DNA of 64,000 nucleotides, taken from positions 868,001 through 932,000 of the forward strand of contig NZ_MSCI01000001.1 of assembly GCF_002954585.1 (NCBI RefSeq), read 5' to 3'. Under the pieces are notes generated by a model. That model saw nothing but the letters and a program-made list of their open reading frames with translations, had not been told where the DNA came from and did not search any database. This document shows positions 57,018 to 64,000 of the stretch, in pieces (position 1 is the stretch's first letter; each line of letters opens with the position of its first letter). The translations under genes and the position numbers were made by a program. This DNA comes from Vibrio chagasii. GTDB lineage: Bacteria > Pseudomonadota > Gammaproteobacteria > Enterobacterales > Vibrionaceae.

Positions 57018-58022
57018 TTAAAACTCCTCCATTAGGTAGGCCAATTTGTTGTCTAGAAGAGGCAGGGACTCATCAACAAACATAAATAGAAGGTCACAGC
57101 GGATAGAGGTGTCATCGATGTTGTAGCTGACTTCAAAGGTCATGGTCTTATTGAACGAGCCACTCGTGTTTTCGATAACAGAGTCAATTGAGATATGTTG
57201 ACCTAGCAGAACCGGAGAGCTTTGGAAGAATCGAACCTCAGATTGCTCCCCTAACCCATTCAAGAAAGAGCCTACAAGGATGTTAGATACATCCATCAAG
57301 AGCTCTAACTCTTCTAGCTCTTCACTTTCGGTAGGAACCTTCATGAGCTTTTTTAGGTCGCTCACGCTCGAGTCACTTAACAAGACTAGCGCTTCACCGG
57401 CAATACCTTCTCCACTGAAGCCTTGGCAAACACCCGATACTTGGTCGTTGTCAGCTAAGTCACGAAGCGCCATGTGCAATTCACTCACTTCGAAGATATT
57501 CACGTTTGGTAGCGGTAAGTGAACGAATACATTGAAGTGGCGTGCCAATGCATCTGCTGCTCGACCGATCGCAACGTTCGCCACTTCCATATAGATGTCA
57601 CGTCGGCGCAGAATCGGTAACTCTAGCGGTGCTGGCGTAATAAGTTGAGGCTGTTTTGGTGGCTCAACATGCTCACGTAAAATCGCTTTTAACGCTTCTT
57701 TATCAATCGGCTTTTTCAAAAACGCTTTCGCGCCAAGGTCCAATACCTTTTGTTGCGCTTTAGGTTGAATGTCACCAGAAACCACGACAACTGGCGTGGT
57801 ATCGCCTAATCGCTTCATCTCTTCCAATGTGCCATAGCCATCGAGCTCAGGCATGGTCAGGTCGAGGAACATCAGTTTAAACTGGTTTTTAGCTAGCTCT
57901 TCAAGTGCGTTAAGCCCATGAACAGCAAAAGTTATATCTGCATTTAGAGAACTAGGCAGTGATCGAGCCATCTGCTTCCGTGCTAACGCAGAATCATCAC
58001 ATATAAGAACTGGGAACGACAT
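57018..58022 (-). CDS. Response regulator with CheC-like phosphatase domain
   Basis: 334 residues: a receiver domain (CDDSALARKQ, phospho-acceptor D54 in LMFLDLTMPELDGYG, and the K of FLKKPID) and a C-terminal CheC-type domain with the helix DIYMEVANVAIGRAADALAR and the second related helix EELELLMDVSNILVGSFLNG. CheC/CheX proteins dephosphorylate CheY-like receivers, so this protein may tune phosphorylation of a chemotaxis or other receiver. First gene of a two-gene operon with the PAS protein. Confidence 0.82.
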   Translation of the reverse strand: MSFPVLICDDSALARKQMARSLPSSLNADITFAVHGLNALEELAKNQFKLMFLDLTMPELDGYGTLEEMKRLGDTTPVVVVSGDIQPKAQQKVLDLGAKAFLKKPIDKEALKAILREHVEPPKQPQLITPAPLELPILRRRDIYMEVANVAIGRAADALARHFNVFVHLPLPNVNIFEVSELHMALRDLADNDQVSGVCQGFSGEGIAGEALVLLSDSSVSDLKKLMKVPTESEELEELELLMDVSNILVGSFLNGLGEQSEVRFFQSSPVLLGQHISIDSVIENTSGSFNKTMTFEVSYNIDDTSIRCDLLFMFVDESLPLLDNKLAYLMEEF

Positions 58023-58339
58023 AAATGCACCACTGATAAATCAAAGCTAATACGGACGAGTGTAACAGATCATTATGGTATCAGGTACGGGGTGAATAGA
58101 TTTATATGTCGATTATTAATAAGAATGATAAGACAGACAGTTGAGCGATTAATTTTAGTGATTTCTCATGCAAAACAATATGCTACAAAGGATATAGCAA
58201 CGAAGGTTAATGAGCATCTCAGCGCAAATGGTGAAATAAGAGACCCAATAATTACTTTTACTAAAGCTCAATATTGCCTGTTAACACCACCGTCCATTAA
58301 AGCAGTGGTGTTTCGATAACTTGCCTGAGTAAGGAAAAG

Positions 58340-58585
58340 TTATAACTGGTAACTCGGCCACAAGATAAGCAGTGCGAATCGAATGATCACCGCAAACACT
58401 AATAGTGCGATCCCTAAACGATACCACTTGTACTCTGCAACACTCATTGGAATACGTTTATAAAACATAGTGATCACACCTTTCCAATCACTACTGCGTT
58501 TTCCATACTGCATCACACTCGTTAATACAAACAGTGCACCAAGTACTAACATTCCCTTCTCTGCCCAGAACAATCCAACTTCCAT
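58340..58585 (-). CDS. Small membrane protein of unknown function
   Basis: 81 residues with two hydrophobic helices (KGMLVLGALFVLTSVMQYG; LGIALLVFAVIIRFALLILW) separated by a basic loop (YGKRSSDWKG to YKWYR). AAGGAA precedes the ATG. Inner membrane; role unknown. Confidence 0.7.
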   Translation of the reverse strand: MEVGLFWAEKGMLVLGALFVLTSVMQYGKRSSDWKGVITMFYKRIPMSVAEYKWYRLGIALLVFAVIIRFALLILWPSYQL

Positions 58586-58780
58586 TTGTATATTCCTTGA
58601 TATAACGGTGAGCGACTCGGTTCATTTTAGTCAGCTTTGTTCGATGTTTCTGTAAGACCAAGGTCTAACGCGCTTTAGCCAATCATTTAGGCTTAGCAAA
58701 CGAACTTAACTGAACAGCGTGTTCATATCGAGTTCAGCTTGCTCATCTATACTCTTGTTTCCACCAACAGGAGAAATTCA

Positions 58781-59218
58781 ATGAAATCACTGAAAAAGTC
58801 ACTTTGTGTATTAACTGCTTCAGCTTTGCTTGTTACTGCTCCGTTTGTGAGTGCATCGTCACCACAACAACCAACACAGCCAGCACTCAGCCCGCTACAA
58901 ATGGTTATTGCTTCTTTGAATCTAACTGAAGAGCAACAAGCAGAAGTGTTCTCCCTTGTTCAAGACTATCAAACAAGCAGAACAGAAATTGATATGGACA
59001 GCGCGATTGAGTTGAAGAAAAAACAGATCGCCCTAGTGACTCAACTTGAATTCGATGAAGCTGAGATGGAAAAAGTTATCGACACAGTTCAAGCCACTGA
59101 AAAGTCGATGGTGATGCAAGAGATGCGTCTTAAGAACAACATCTATAACGTGTTAACTGATGAACAAAAAGAGCAGTTTAAAACCATGATGAGGTCAGCC
59201 CTCTCTGGTGGACAGTAA
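58781..59218 (+). CDS. Spy/CpxP-like periplasmic protein
   Basis: 145 residues from the ATG at 58781, preceded by AGGAGA and starting a signal peptide (MKSLKKSLCVLTASALLVTA to VSASS). The mature part is helical, with two LTxxQ-like motifs (NLTEEQQAEVF; VLTDEQKEQF) as in Spy and CpxP. Such proteins act as periplasmic chaperones or stress sensors. The upstream 14 codons are rejected. Confidence 0.8.
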   Translation: MKSLKKSLCVLTASALLVTAPFVSASSPQQPTQPALSPLQMVIASLNLTEEQQAEVFSLVQDYQTSRTEIDMDSAIELKKKQIALVTQLEFDEAEMEKVIDTVQATEKSMVMQEMRLKNNIYNVLTDEQKEQFKTMMRSALSGGQ

Positions 59219-59294
59219 TTGCACTACGGTGAAACCTAGCTACCAATAGCGCCCCCTAATTCCTGATATTGATTCATTCCCCCTTGAATCAATC

Positions 59295-59560
59295 AGGGCG
59301 TGTTGCTCTTTCGAGCTGATTTTTGCAGCGAGTTACTGGGTATTTCTACAAGGCAGAGGCTTTAATGTGTAGCTAGCCTACATGAGAAGCCGATAACGCA
59401 GTAGAAATGACCAGTAAACGCTGCCCAAAGGGTTCGGCTAAAAGCGTTTTACTCTTTGTTGAGGGAGATTTACTTAGAATGACTAGGCTACTTCTCCCTC
59501 GCCGCGATTAAAACGCTTTTATGTCGAACGAAATTTAACCACGAAAGATCAACACGCCCT
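59295..59560. mobile_element. MITE-like element with 19-bp terminal inverted repeats
   Basis: 266 bases bounded by AGGGCGTGTTGCTCTTTCG and, inverted, AGGGCGTGTTGATCTTTCG (18 of 19 identical). Inside are two long imperfect hairpins: 59332-59419 (GTTACTGGGTATTTCTAC paired with GTAGAAATGACCAGTAAAC, with an inner stem GGCTT..TGTGTAG / CTACAT..AAGCC) and 59441-59519 (AAAGCGTTTTA paired with TAAAACGCTTT, plus GAGGGAG / CTCCCTC). There is no open frame. No clear target-site duplication is visible. Confidence 0.75.
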
Positions 59561-59570
59561 TGACAAACAA

Positions 59571-59597
59571 AGCCACAGTACTGTCTGTGGCTATTTG
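59571..59597 (-). terminator. Hairpin downstream of the MATE gene
   Basis: AGCCACAG / CTGTGGCT with loop TACTGT; only a weak T-rich tail follows on either strand. Confidence 0.5.
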
Positions 59598-59624
59598 TTG
59601 TCGATAATAATTTCACTAAAAAAG

Positions 59625-60977
59625 TTAAGAGGAAGCTGAGCAACCGATATTTAGATCCTTGCTATTTTTGTTAAGCACAACCATCAAATGGATAAGCAGC
59701 AGAATACCTGTCACTCCCAAACCAACACCAATTCCGCCCCAGATTCCGGCCAATTCCAACTTGGGCATTAAGTACCAAGCAGCAGGTAGACCAAATACCC
59801 AGTAACCAATTGCCGTCATCACCGTTGGCATAGAGACAATCTTCATACCTCTAAGCAGGTTGATTGCTAACAACTGCCAAGCGTCAACAATAAAGCACAG
59901 AGCAACAACCCAGATAACAGAGGCCAATAGCGTTGTCATTGCTCCTGTGCCATCATCCAGCTTGAAGATAGAAGCTATCATTTCCGGCCATAAGATGAAC
60001 ACAGCCGATAGCGCCACACTCAACACCGACACTAATATGAAGCTTTGAATCGAGGTTCGTTTGATTCCTTCATAGTTGCCCGCTCCGTAATCACGACCAA
60101 CCAAAATCGCAGCTGCTTGGGAGAAACCAAAGTTAAAGTTCCATGTAAAGCTCAGGCATTGCAGTAAGATTTGGTGCAGCGCTAAAGAAGCGATACTAAT
60201 GGTCCCTGCCATTAAGGTTCCACCGTATATCAAGCCATGCTCAAGCAACGCTGCAATCGCGATAGGTAAGCCCATCAATAGCAAAGGGTTCATCAGCTTA
60301 AGGGAGTACTCTTCTGTGTGTAGCCAAGGAGCAAACTGTTTGAATTCGTCACGCTTGAATACCCAAACCGTGTATCCAATCATCACCATAAATGCCGCAA
60401 TAGCGGTACCCAACCCAAGTCCTGTTAATCCCATATCCAATGTAAAGGTTAAGAAATAGCTCACCGGAACATTCAGGATAACCGTGATTATCGACATCAC
60501 TAAAATAGAACGCACATTGCCAAACGCACTGGTTAAGCCACGCAACACCAATAAGATAAGCGAAGGCAACATCACCCATTTAAGAGCGTGCACGTATTCC
60601 ATCGCCAAAGTGATCACTTCCTGTGGTTGCTTGGCTGCTTCTAATACCAAGGGGGCTAACCAAAAACTTGCCATTAAGAGCGCACTAAGTACAAACGCCA
60701 ACATAGTTGCGCCTTTCACTGCCAACCGAATTTGGCTATTCCCAAATTCAGGGCGAGCAACTCGTTGACCATAAGCAATAGCAATCAAATTCGCGACACA
60801 GCCTACCGTGCTGCTCGCAATAATGAAGATAAAAAAGTAGATAGACGCGCCTAAGCCACCAGCCGCAAGGGCTGACACGCTGATCCGCGACATCATCCAA
60901 ACGTCAGTAAGGACTAAAGCCATGGATATCAACTGTGAAATGATCAAAGGGAATGCAAGAGTGAATATTTTTTTCAT
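59625..60977 (-). CDS. MATE-family multidrug efflux protein
   Basis: 450 residues with about 12 helices in two MatE halves (LAFPLIISQLISMALVLTDV; SVSALAAGGLGASIYFF; second half LLLMGLPIAIAALLEHGL). It resembles NorM-type antiporters, which use sodium or proton gradients to expel cationic drugs; the substrate is not predictable. Divergent from a LysR gene 100 bases away that may control it. Confidence 0.9.
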   Translation of the reverse strand: MKKIFTLAFPLIISQLISMALVLTDVWMMSRISVSALAAGGLGASIYFFIFIIASSTVGCVANLIAIAYGQRVARPEFGNSQIRLAVKGATMLAFVLSALLMASFWLAPLVLEAAKQPQEVITLAMEYVHALKWVMLPSLILLVLRGLTSAFGNVRSILVMSIITVILNVPVSYFLTFTLDMGLTGLGLGTAIAAFMVMIGYTVWVFKRDEFKQFAPWLHTEEYSLKLMNPLLLMGLPIAIAALLEHGLIYGGTLMAGTISIASLALHQILLQCLSFTWNFNFGFSQAAAILVGRDYGAGNYEGIKRTSIQSFILVSVLSVALSAVFILWPEMIASIFKLDDGTGAMTTLLASVIWVVALCFIVDAWQLLAINLLRGMKIVSMPTVMTAIGYWVFGLPAAWYLMPKLELAGIWGGIGVGLGVTGILLLIHLMVVLNKNSKDLNIGCSASS

Positions 60978-61077
60978 GAGCGCCTCGGTTAATTTCGACC
61001 AAAATACGATCGATGGGGCTAGCGTTCAATTGATAAATTTGCGACTCTAACATTCCAAAAACTCATGCGAGTGAATT

Positions 61078-62052
61078 ATGACCCCATATCCTAGCCTGCC
61101 ATCCTCACATAATGGCTTAAAAGCCTTCGAAGCGGCAGCAAGACTGATGAGCTTTACACTCGCCGCCGATGAACTCAACGTGACACAGAGTGCAATTAGC
61201 CGTCAGATAAAACAGCTTGAAGATGAGCTGAACGCATCTTTGATCATTCGTAAACATCGAGCGATTGAATTAACAGAGCAAGGCCATGATTTGTATACCG
61301 CTTTGCGAGAAAGCTACCGCAGTATCGAATCGGTTATCGCATCTTGGAGAGAACCAAAACAGAAACGTATCGTGATCAAGGCAACCTTGAGCTTCGCTAC
61401 GCGCGTGTTGATCTCTAAGGTTCGTGAATTAAACGAGCGTTACCCAGATTACGAGATCGTGATTGTTCCTGTGATTGAAGAAGATGAAGCCATTAACAGC
61501 AGTGAGTATGACCTGTTGATCTTTCATACTCGATTCAAAAGCCGTTATGACAACGCTCCTGACATCACTTTCTTGCGTGAAGAGTTTATGGCACCCGTGT
61601 GTTCCACAAGCTTAACCAATGCTTTAGGTTTAACTAAGAAAGATACCGACCTCGATTCGATCTTAACCATGCCAAGGCTTCACCCGACTTTAGATCACCA
61701 TGACTGGAAGGTATGGCTGGCCGATGTCGAATCACCACCGACAAAGCCTGTTAGAAATACCAGCTTCCTATCTTTGGATATGGCGCTCAGTGCCTGCTTA
61801 TCTGGTGAAGGCGTGACGGTAACGGATCTGCTTTTGGTTTTGCAGGATTTAAAACGAGGTTTCTTGCATTGCCCGCAAAATGCCAAGATTCAACACAGTG
61901 CTTGGACCTACTTCATCCATCAGCGTACTCACTCTGCAGTGATCAACGACTTGATTGAGTGGCTTAAAATAGAGACTGCGAAAGAGATCGAATTGTTGAA
62001 AGCACTCTCCCAGAAAAATCATTGGTCAGGAGTGATTGAAGACCAACACTGA
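61078..62052 (+). CDS. LysR-family regulator (GcvA-like)
   Basis: 324 residues. The helix-turn-helix (FTLAADELNVTQSAISRQIK QLE region, ~residues 27-50) follows the GLKAFEAAARLMSF opening typical of GcvA/AmpR-type regulators. A substrate-binding domain follows to about 300. Divergent from the MATE exporter gene; regulation of that gene is likely by layout. Confidence 0.88.
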   Translation: MTPYPSLPSSHNGLKAFEAAARLMSFTLAADELNVTQSAISRQIKQLEDELNASLIIRKHRAIELTEQGHDLYTALRESYRSIESVIASWREPKQKRIVIKATLSFATRVLISKVRELNERYPDYEIVIVPVIEEDEAINSSEYDLLIFHTRFKSRYDNAPDITFLREEFMAPVCSTSLTNALGLTKKDTDLDSILTMPRLHPTLDHHDWKVWLADVESPPTKPVRNTSFLSLDMALSACLSGEGVTVTDLLLVLQDLKRGFLHCPQNAKIQHSAWTYFIHQRTHSAVINDLIEWLKIETAKEIELLKALSQKNHWSGVIEDQH

Positions 62053-62072
62053 ACACAAGCTTACGTCAAATG

Positions 62073-62101
62073 AATAAGCCACAGCATGTGCTGAGGCTTA
62101 T
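62073..62101. terminator. Hairpin between converging LysR and amylase genes
   Basis: AATAAGCCACAGCA / TGCTGAGGCTTAT with a 2-base loop and one internal mismatch; no strong T-run. Confidence 0.5.
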
Positions 62102-62146
62102 ACTTCGTTCTTACTTAATGAGCTAAGTGGTTTAGCTCGATAGAAT

Positions 62147-63547
62147 TTACAACTTAAACATACGCGCGCTGCGTGGTGGCAGGTTAAACGTATGATAGCG
62201 AGAAGAAATGGTTTCTGTCGCGCTGCTTAATACGTCTTTGTATTGAACATGCCAATTGAACTCGTGTTGGTAAGTGTCAACGGTCACGCCACGCGTTTCT
62301 CCACATTTGTTTATCCCAACTACCCCTTCTTTGCTACGCTTGAACAGCAAAGTGCACTGGTCACTTGCAATCATGGCCATTGTCTTGCCTTGCATCGCGT
62401 TATGGAAGCTCAACATGGCTTTCATTGTCGAACTGTTCCACACATTGCTCCAGCGACCGTTATCCTTGTCTTCAGAATCAGGAAGATCATCACTGTAGAT
62501 CAGTGGAGTGCCGCCATCTTTACCAAGGATATACGCGTAAGCAAGCTGCTCATCTTGTGGATCCATAATTTGGTAACGGAAGCCGTCGTTGGTTGGAATA
62601 TCGTGTGTGATAGTAAAGGTAATGGCACGGCTATCAGGCAAGGCTTGTCCGTAAGCTTGTGGATCGTGCAATTGGTTCAAACCACCGCCCATAGAGAACG
62701 CCGATCGAATCGAAGCAAACAGCGGGAAATCGTACGCAGAATGATTGGTGTTGTTCAAGTAAGGTGCTAAGAAAGACTCGTACCCACTGTTCCCAGCCCC
62801 ACCACTGGTAATCACCTCACCAAACACGTGCATGTTCGATGTGATTTCAGGCGTAAATACTTGGTCGATTTGGTACTGGCTCATGTGTTTCACCGCATCA
62901 ATACGGAAACCCTTGATACCCATCTCTTTTAGCGCCTTCAAATACAAACGCTGCTGTGACACTACCCAGTTGTTTGGGTCGAGATCGGGTAGCCCGGTAT
63001 CGCCATCAGCACCACATAAACGCCAATATTGAACATGTCCAGGATCATCCCAATCCCAAATACAACCAGCCGCATGAAAATCAGTAGCCGAGACAAAACC
63101 TTGCGCTAAGTTGCTGAAAAGAGTCTGGTCAGCATAATAGTTTGAGCGGCTGGCATACTCGTTTAACACTTCTGTACCAGGGTAGTTTAAGTCGTTTCGC
63201 TTCCAGCTTTCATTCGCCATGTGGTTAAGTACAACATCCGCGTAAACATCAACACCGACACTTTTCAGCGCGGCAATCATTGCTGCTAGATCTTGTTTAT
63301 TCCCCAATGGAGAATCAATCGTGCGCAGATCTTGTGGTTGATAACGCGCCCACCATTGGGTGCCACTGGATTTCATTGCCGGAGCGACCAGTACTTTCTT
63401 ATAACCAGCTTCAGCTATTTGATTAGCATTAGCTGTCACATCTGAATATTTCCAATTAAATGCATGCAAAATGGTATCGGCATAAGTCGCTGAACTAAAA
63501 GAGCAAAGCGCGAGTGTGGATATGAGTAAGGTATTTATTGGTTTCAT
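62147..63547 (-). CDS. Secreted alpha-amylase (GH13)
   Basis: 466 residues with a signal peptide (MKPINTLLISTLALCSFSSA to TYA). It hydrolyses internal alpha-1,4 bonds of starch or glycogen. GH13 regions are visible: I DVVLNHMAN, II GFRIDAVKHM with nucleophile D217, III HVFGEVI with acid/base E244, and IV TITHDIPTN, whose THD replaces the usual NHD. A C-terminal beta domain ends FNLPPRSARMFKL. GAGAGA precedes the ATG. Extracellular or periplasmic. Confidence 0.9.
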   Translation of the reverse strand: MKPINTLLISTLALCSFSSATYADTILHAFNWKYSDVTANANQIAEAGYKKVLVAPAMKSSGTQWWARYQPQDLRTIDSPLGNKQDLAAMIAALKSVGVDVYADVVLNHMANESWKRNDLNYPGTEVLNEYASRSNYYADQTLFSNLAQGFVSATDFHAAGCIWDWDDPGHVQYWRLCGADGDTGLPDLDPNNWVVSQQRLYLKALKEMGIKGFRIDAVKHMSQYQIDQVFTPEITSNMHVFGEVITSGGAGNSGYESFLAPYLNNTNHSAYDFPLFASIRSAFSMGGGLNQLHDPQAYGQALPDSRAITFTITHDIPTNDGFRYQIMDPQDEQLAYAYILGKDGGTPLIYSDDLPDSEDKDNGRWSNVWNSSTMKAMLSFHNAMQGKTMAMIASDQCTLLFKRSKEGVVGINKCGETRGVTVDTYQHEFNWHVQYKDVLSSATETISSRYHTFNLPPRSARMFKL

Positions 63548-63855
63548 AGAACATATCTCTCATTATAAATTCACAGGAATGATATGAGTGATAAGGACAA
63601 TTAAAACGCCCGATAAATCAGAGTTGGATTAGCGTCACCTTCTGTTGATGTTGATTTTATAAAATTGAGCTATGACCGATATTATGTGAGGCAAAATGTG
63701 ATGTGCGTTTGGCGGTACATTGATGTATCCGTAATCAAGTAGAAGAGCGGAAATGAGAATTAATTTAATCAAGTTGACGAGAAAAAGACAAAGGCTTTGG
63801 TCGGGTCTTATAAACTAAGCTATGATTCCTTTTCCCTCAACCGATTGATATTTTT
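63548..63855. other. Divergent promoter region of amylase and EamA genes
   Basis: About 300 bases without frame or hairpin of note; presumably carries promoters for the two divergent genes. Confidence 0.5.
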
Positions 63856-64000
63856 ATGCCTTCTTTCTCTTTTACAATGATCCCCGTAGGGGTTCGATTC
63901 ATGCTCCTCTCCGCTTTTGGATTCGCACTGATGTCAGCCTGTGTGAAATACATCAGCAACTATGGCATACCTGTATTTGAGATCGTTGCGGCAAGGGCCT
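63856..64000 (+). CDS. EamA-family transporter, 3' part outside window
   Basis: The first 48 codons of a DMT/EamA transporter: MPSFSFTMIPVGVRFMLLSA, then FGFALMSACVKYISNYGIPV and FEIVAARA, the usual first helix, 'GIP' turn and second helix. The frame is open to the right edge. A start at the later ATG (FMLLSA) is possible. Confidence 0.75.
   Translation, partial: MPSFSFTMIPVGVRFMLLSAFGFALMSACVKYISNYGIPVFEIVAARA

Noticed and set aside
58092..58319. 75-codon plus-strand frame starting at GTG
   Set aside because: It lies in the upstream region of the divergent REC-CheC gene, has no ribosome binding site and matches no family.

Overview
The window looks like a stretch of a Vibrio chromosome, most like the Splendidus group. 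The markers are a PrtV-type M6 metalloprotease, a VctPDGC-type siderophore importer, the Vibrio-typical DUF3332 and DUF2999 proteins, a moderate G+C content and dense use of AAGGA-type ribosome binding sites. No rRNA, tRNA or CRISPR array was recognised. I cannot tell from the sequence which replicon it comes from.

Left part (1-11.3 kb): the 3' part of prtV, a divergent MFS transporter / LysR regulator pair, and a two-gene signalling unit. That unit is a 1643-residue hybrid sensor kinase with tandem periplasmic solute-binding domains, overlapped by an HD-GYP response regulator (a predicted cyclic-di-GMP phosphodiesterase). 11.5-18.9 kb: a DHH phosphoesterase, a candidate 26-residue membrane peptide, and a six-gene operon headed by an exported caspase-like protease. 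The other operon members are a secreted unknown, an LPP20/DUF4384 protein, an MltC-like lytic transglycosylase, a second LPP20-like protein and a membrane-anchored unknown. This envelope-facing caspase operon is the best candidate for an undescribed system here.

19-28 kb: the vctPDGC-like iron importer with a Fur-box-like site and an intercistronic hairpin, several small genes, a DUF3332 lipoprotein and a potassium channel. 28.3-36.5 kb: thiamine salvage and biosynthesis. A TPP riboswitch precedes thiD-thiZ-thiX-thiY-tenA-thiM; thiE is cut off from them by an oppositely oriented chemotaxis receptor. 36.6-40.6 kb: a DMT exporter, an AraC regulator, an ASCH protein, a DUF2999 protein and a YdcF/SanA-type protein.

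40.9-54.6 kb is an accessory region. It is AT-rich and full of exported proteins of unknown function. It holds three DUF285 (BspA-like) repeat proteins flanking a non-coding tandem repeat, a stand-alone lspA, a GFA-family protein, a GLUG-like protein, and relics of a P2-like prophage: a baseplate/PAAR-like fragment, an ogr/Delta zinc-finger pseudogene and the C-terminal half of a tyrosine integrase. One exported gene carries a one-base frameshift in a poly-A tract at its start.

54.7-64 kb returns to ordinary chromosome: guaC with a striking double-hairpin leader, a PAS protein next to a REC-CheC protein, a Spy/CpxP-like protein, a 266-bp MITE-like element, a MATE exporter with a divergent LysR gene, a secreted alpha-amylase, and the first codons of an EamA transporter running off the right edge.
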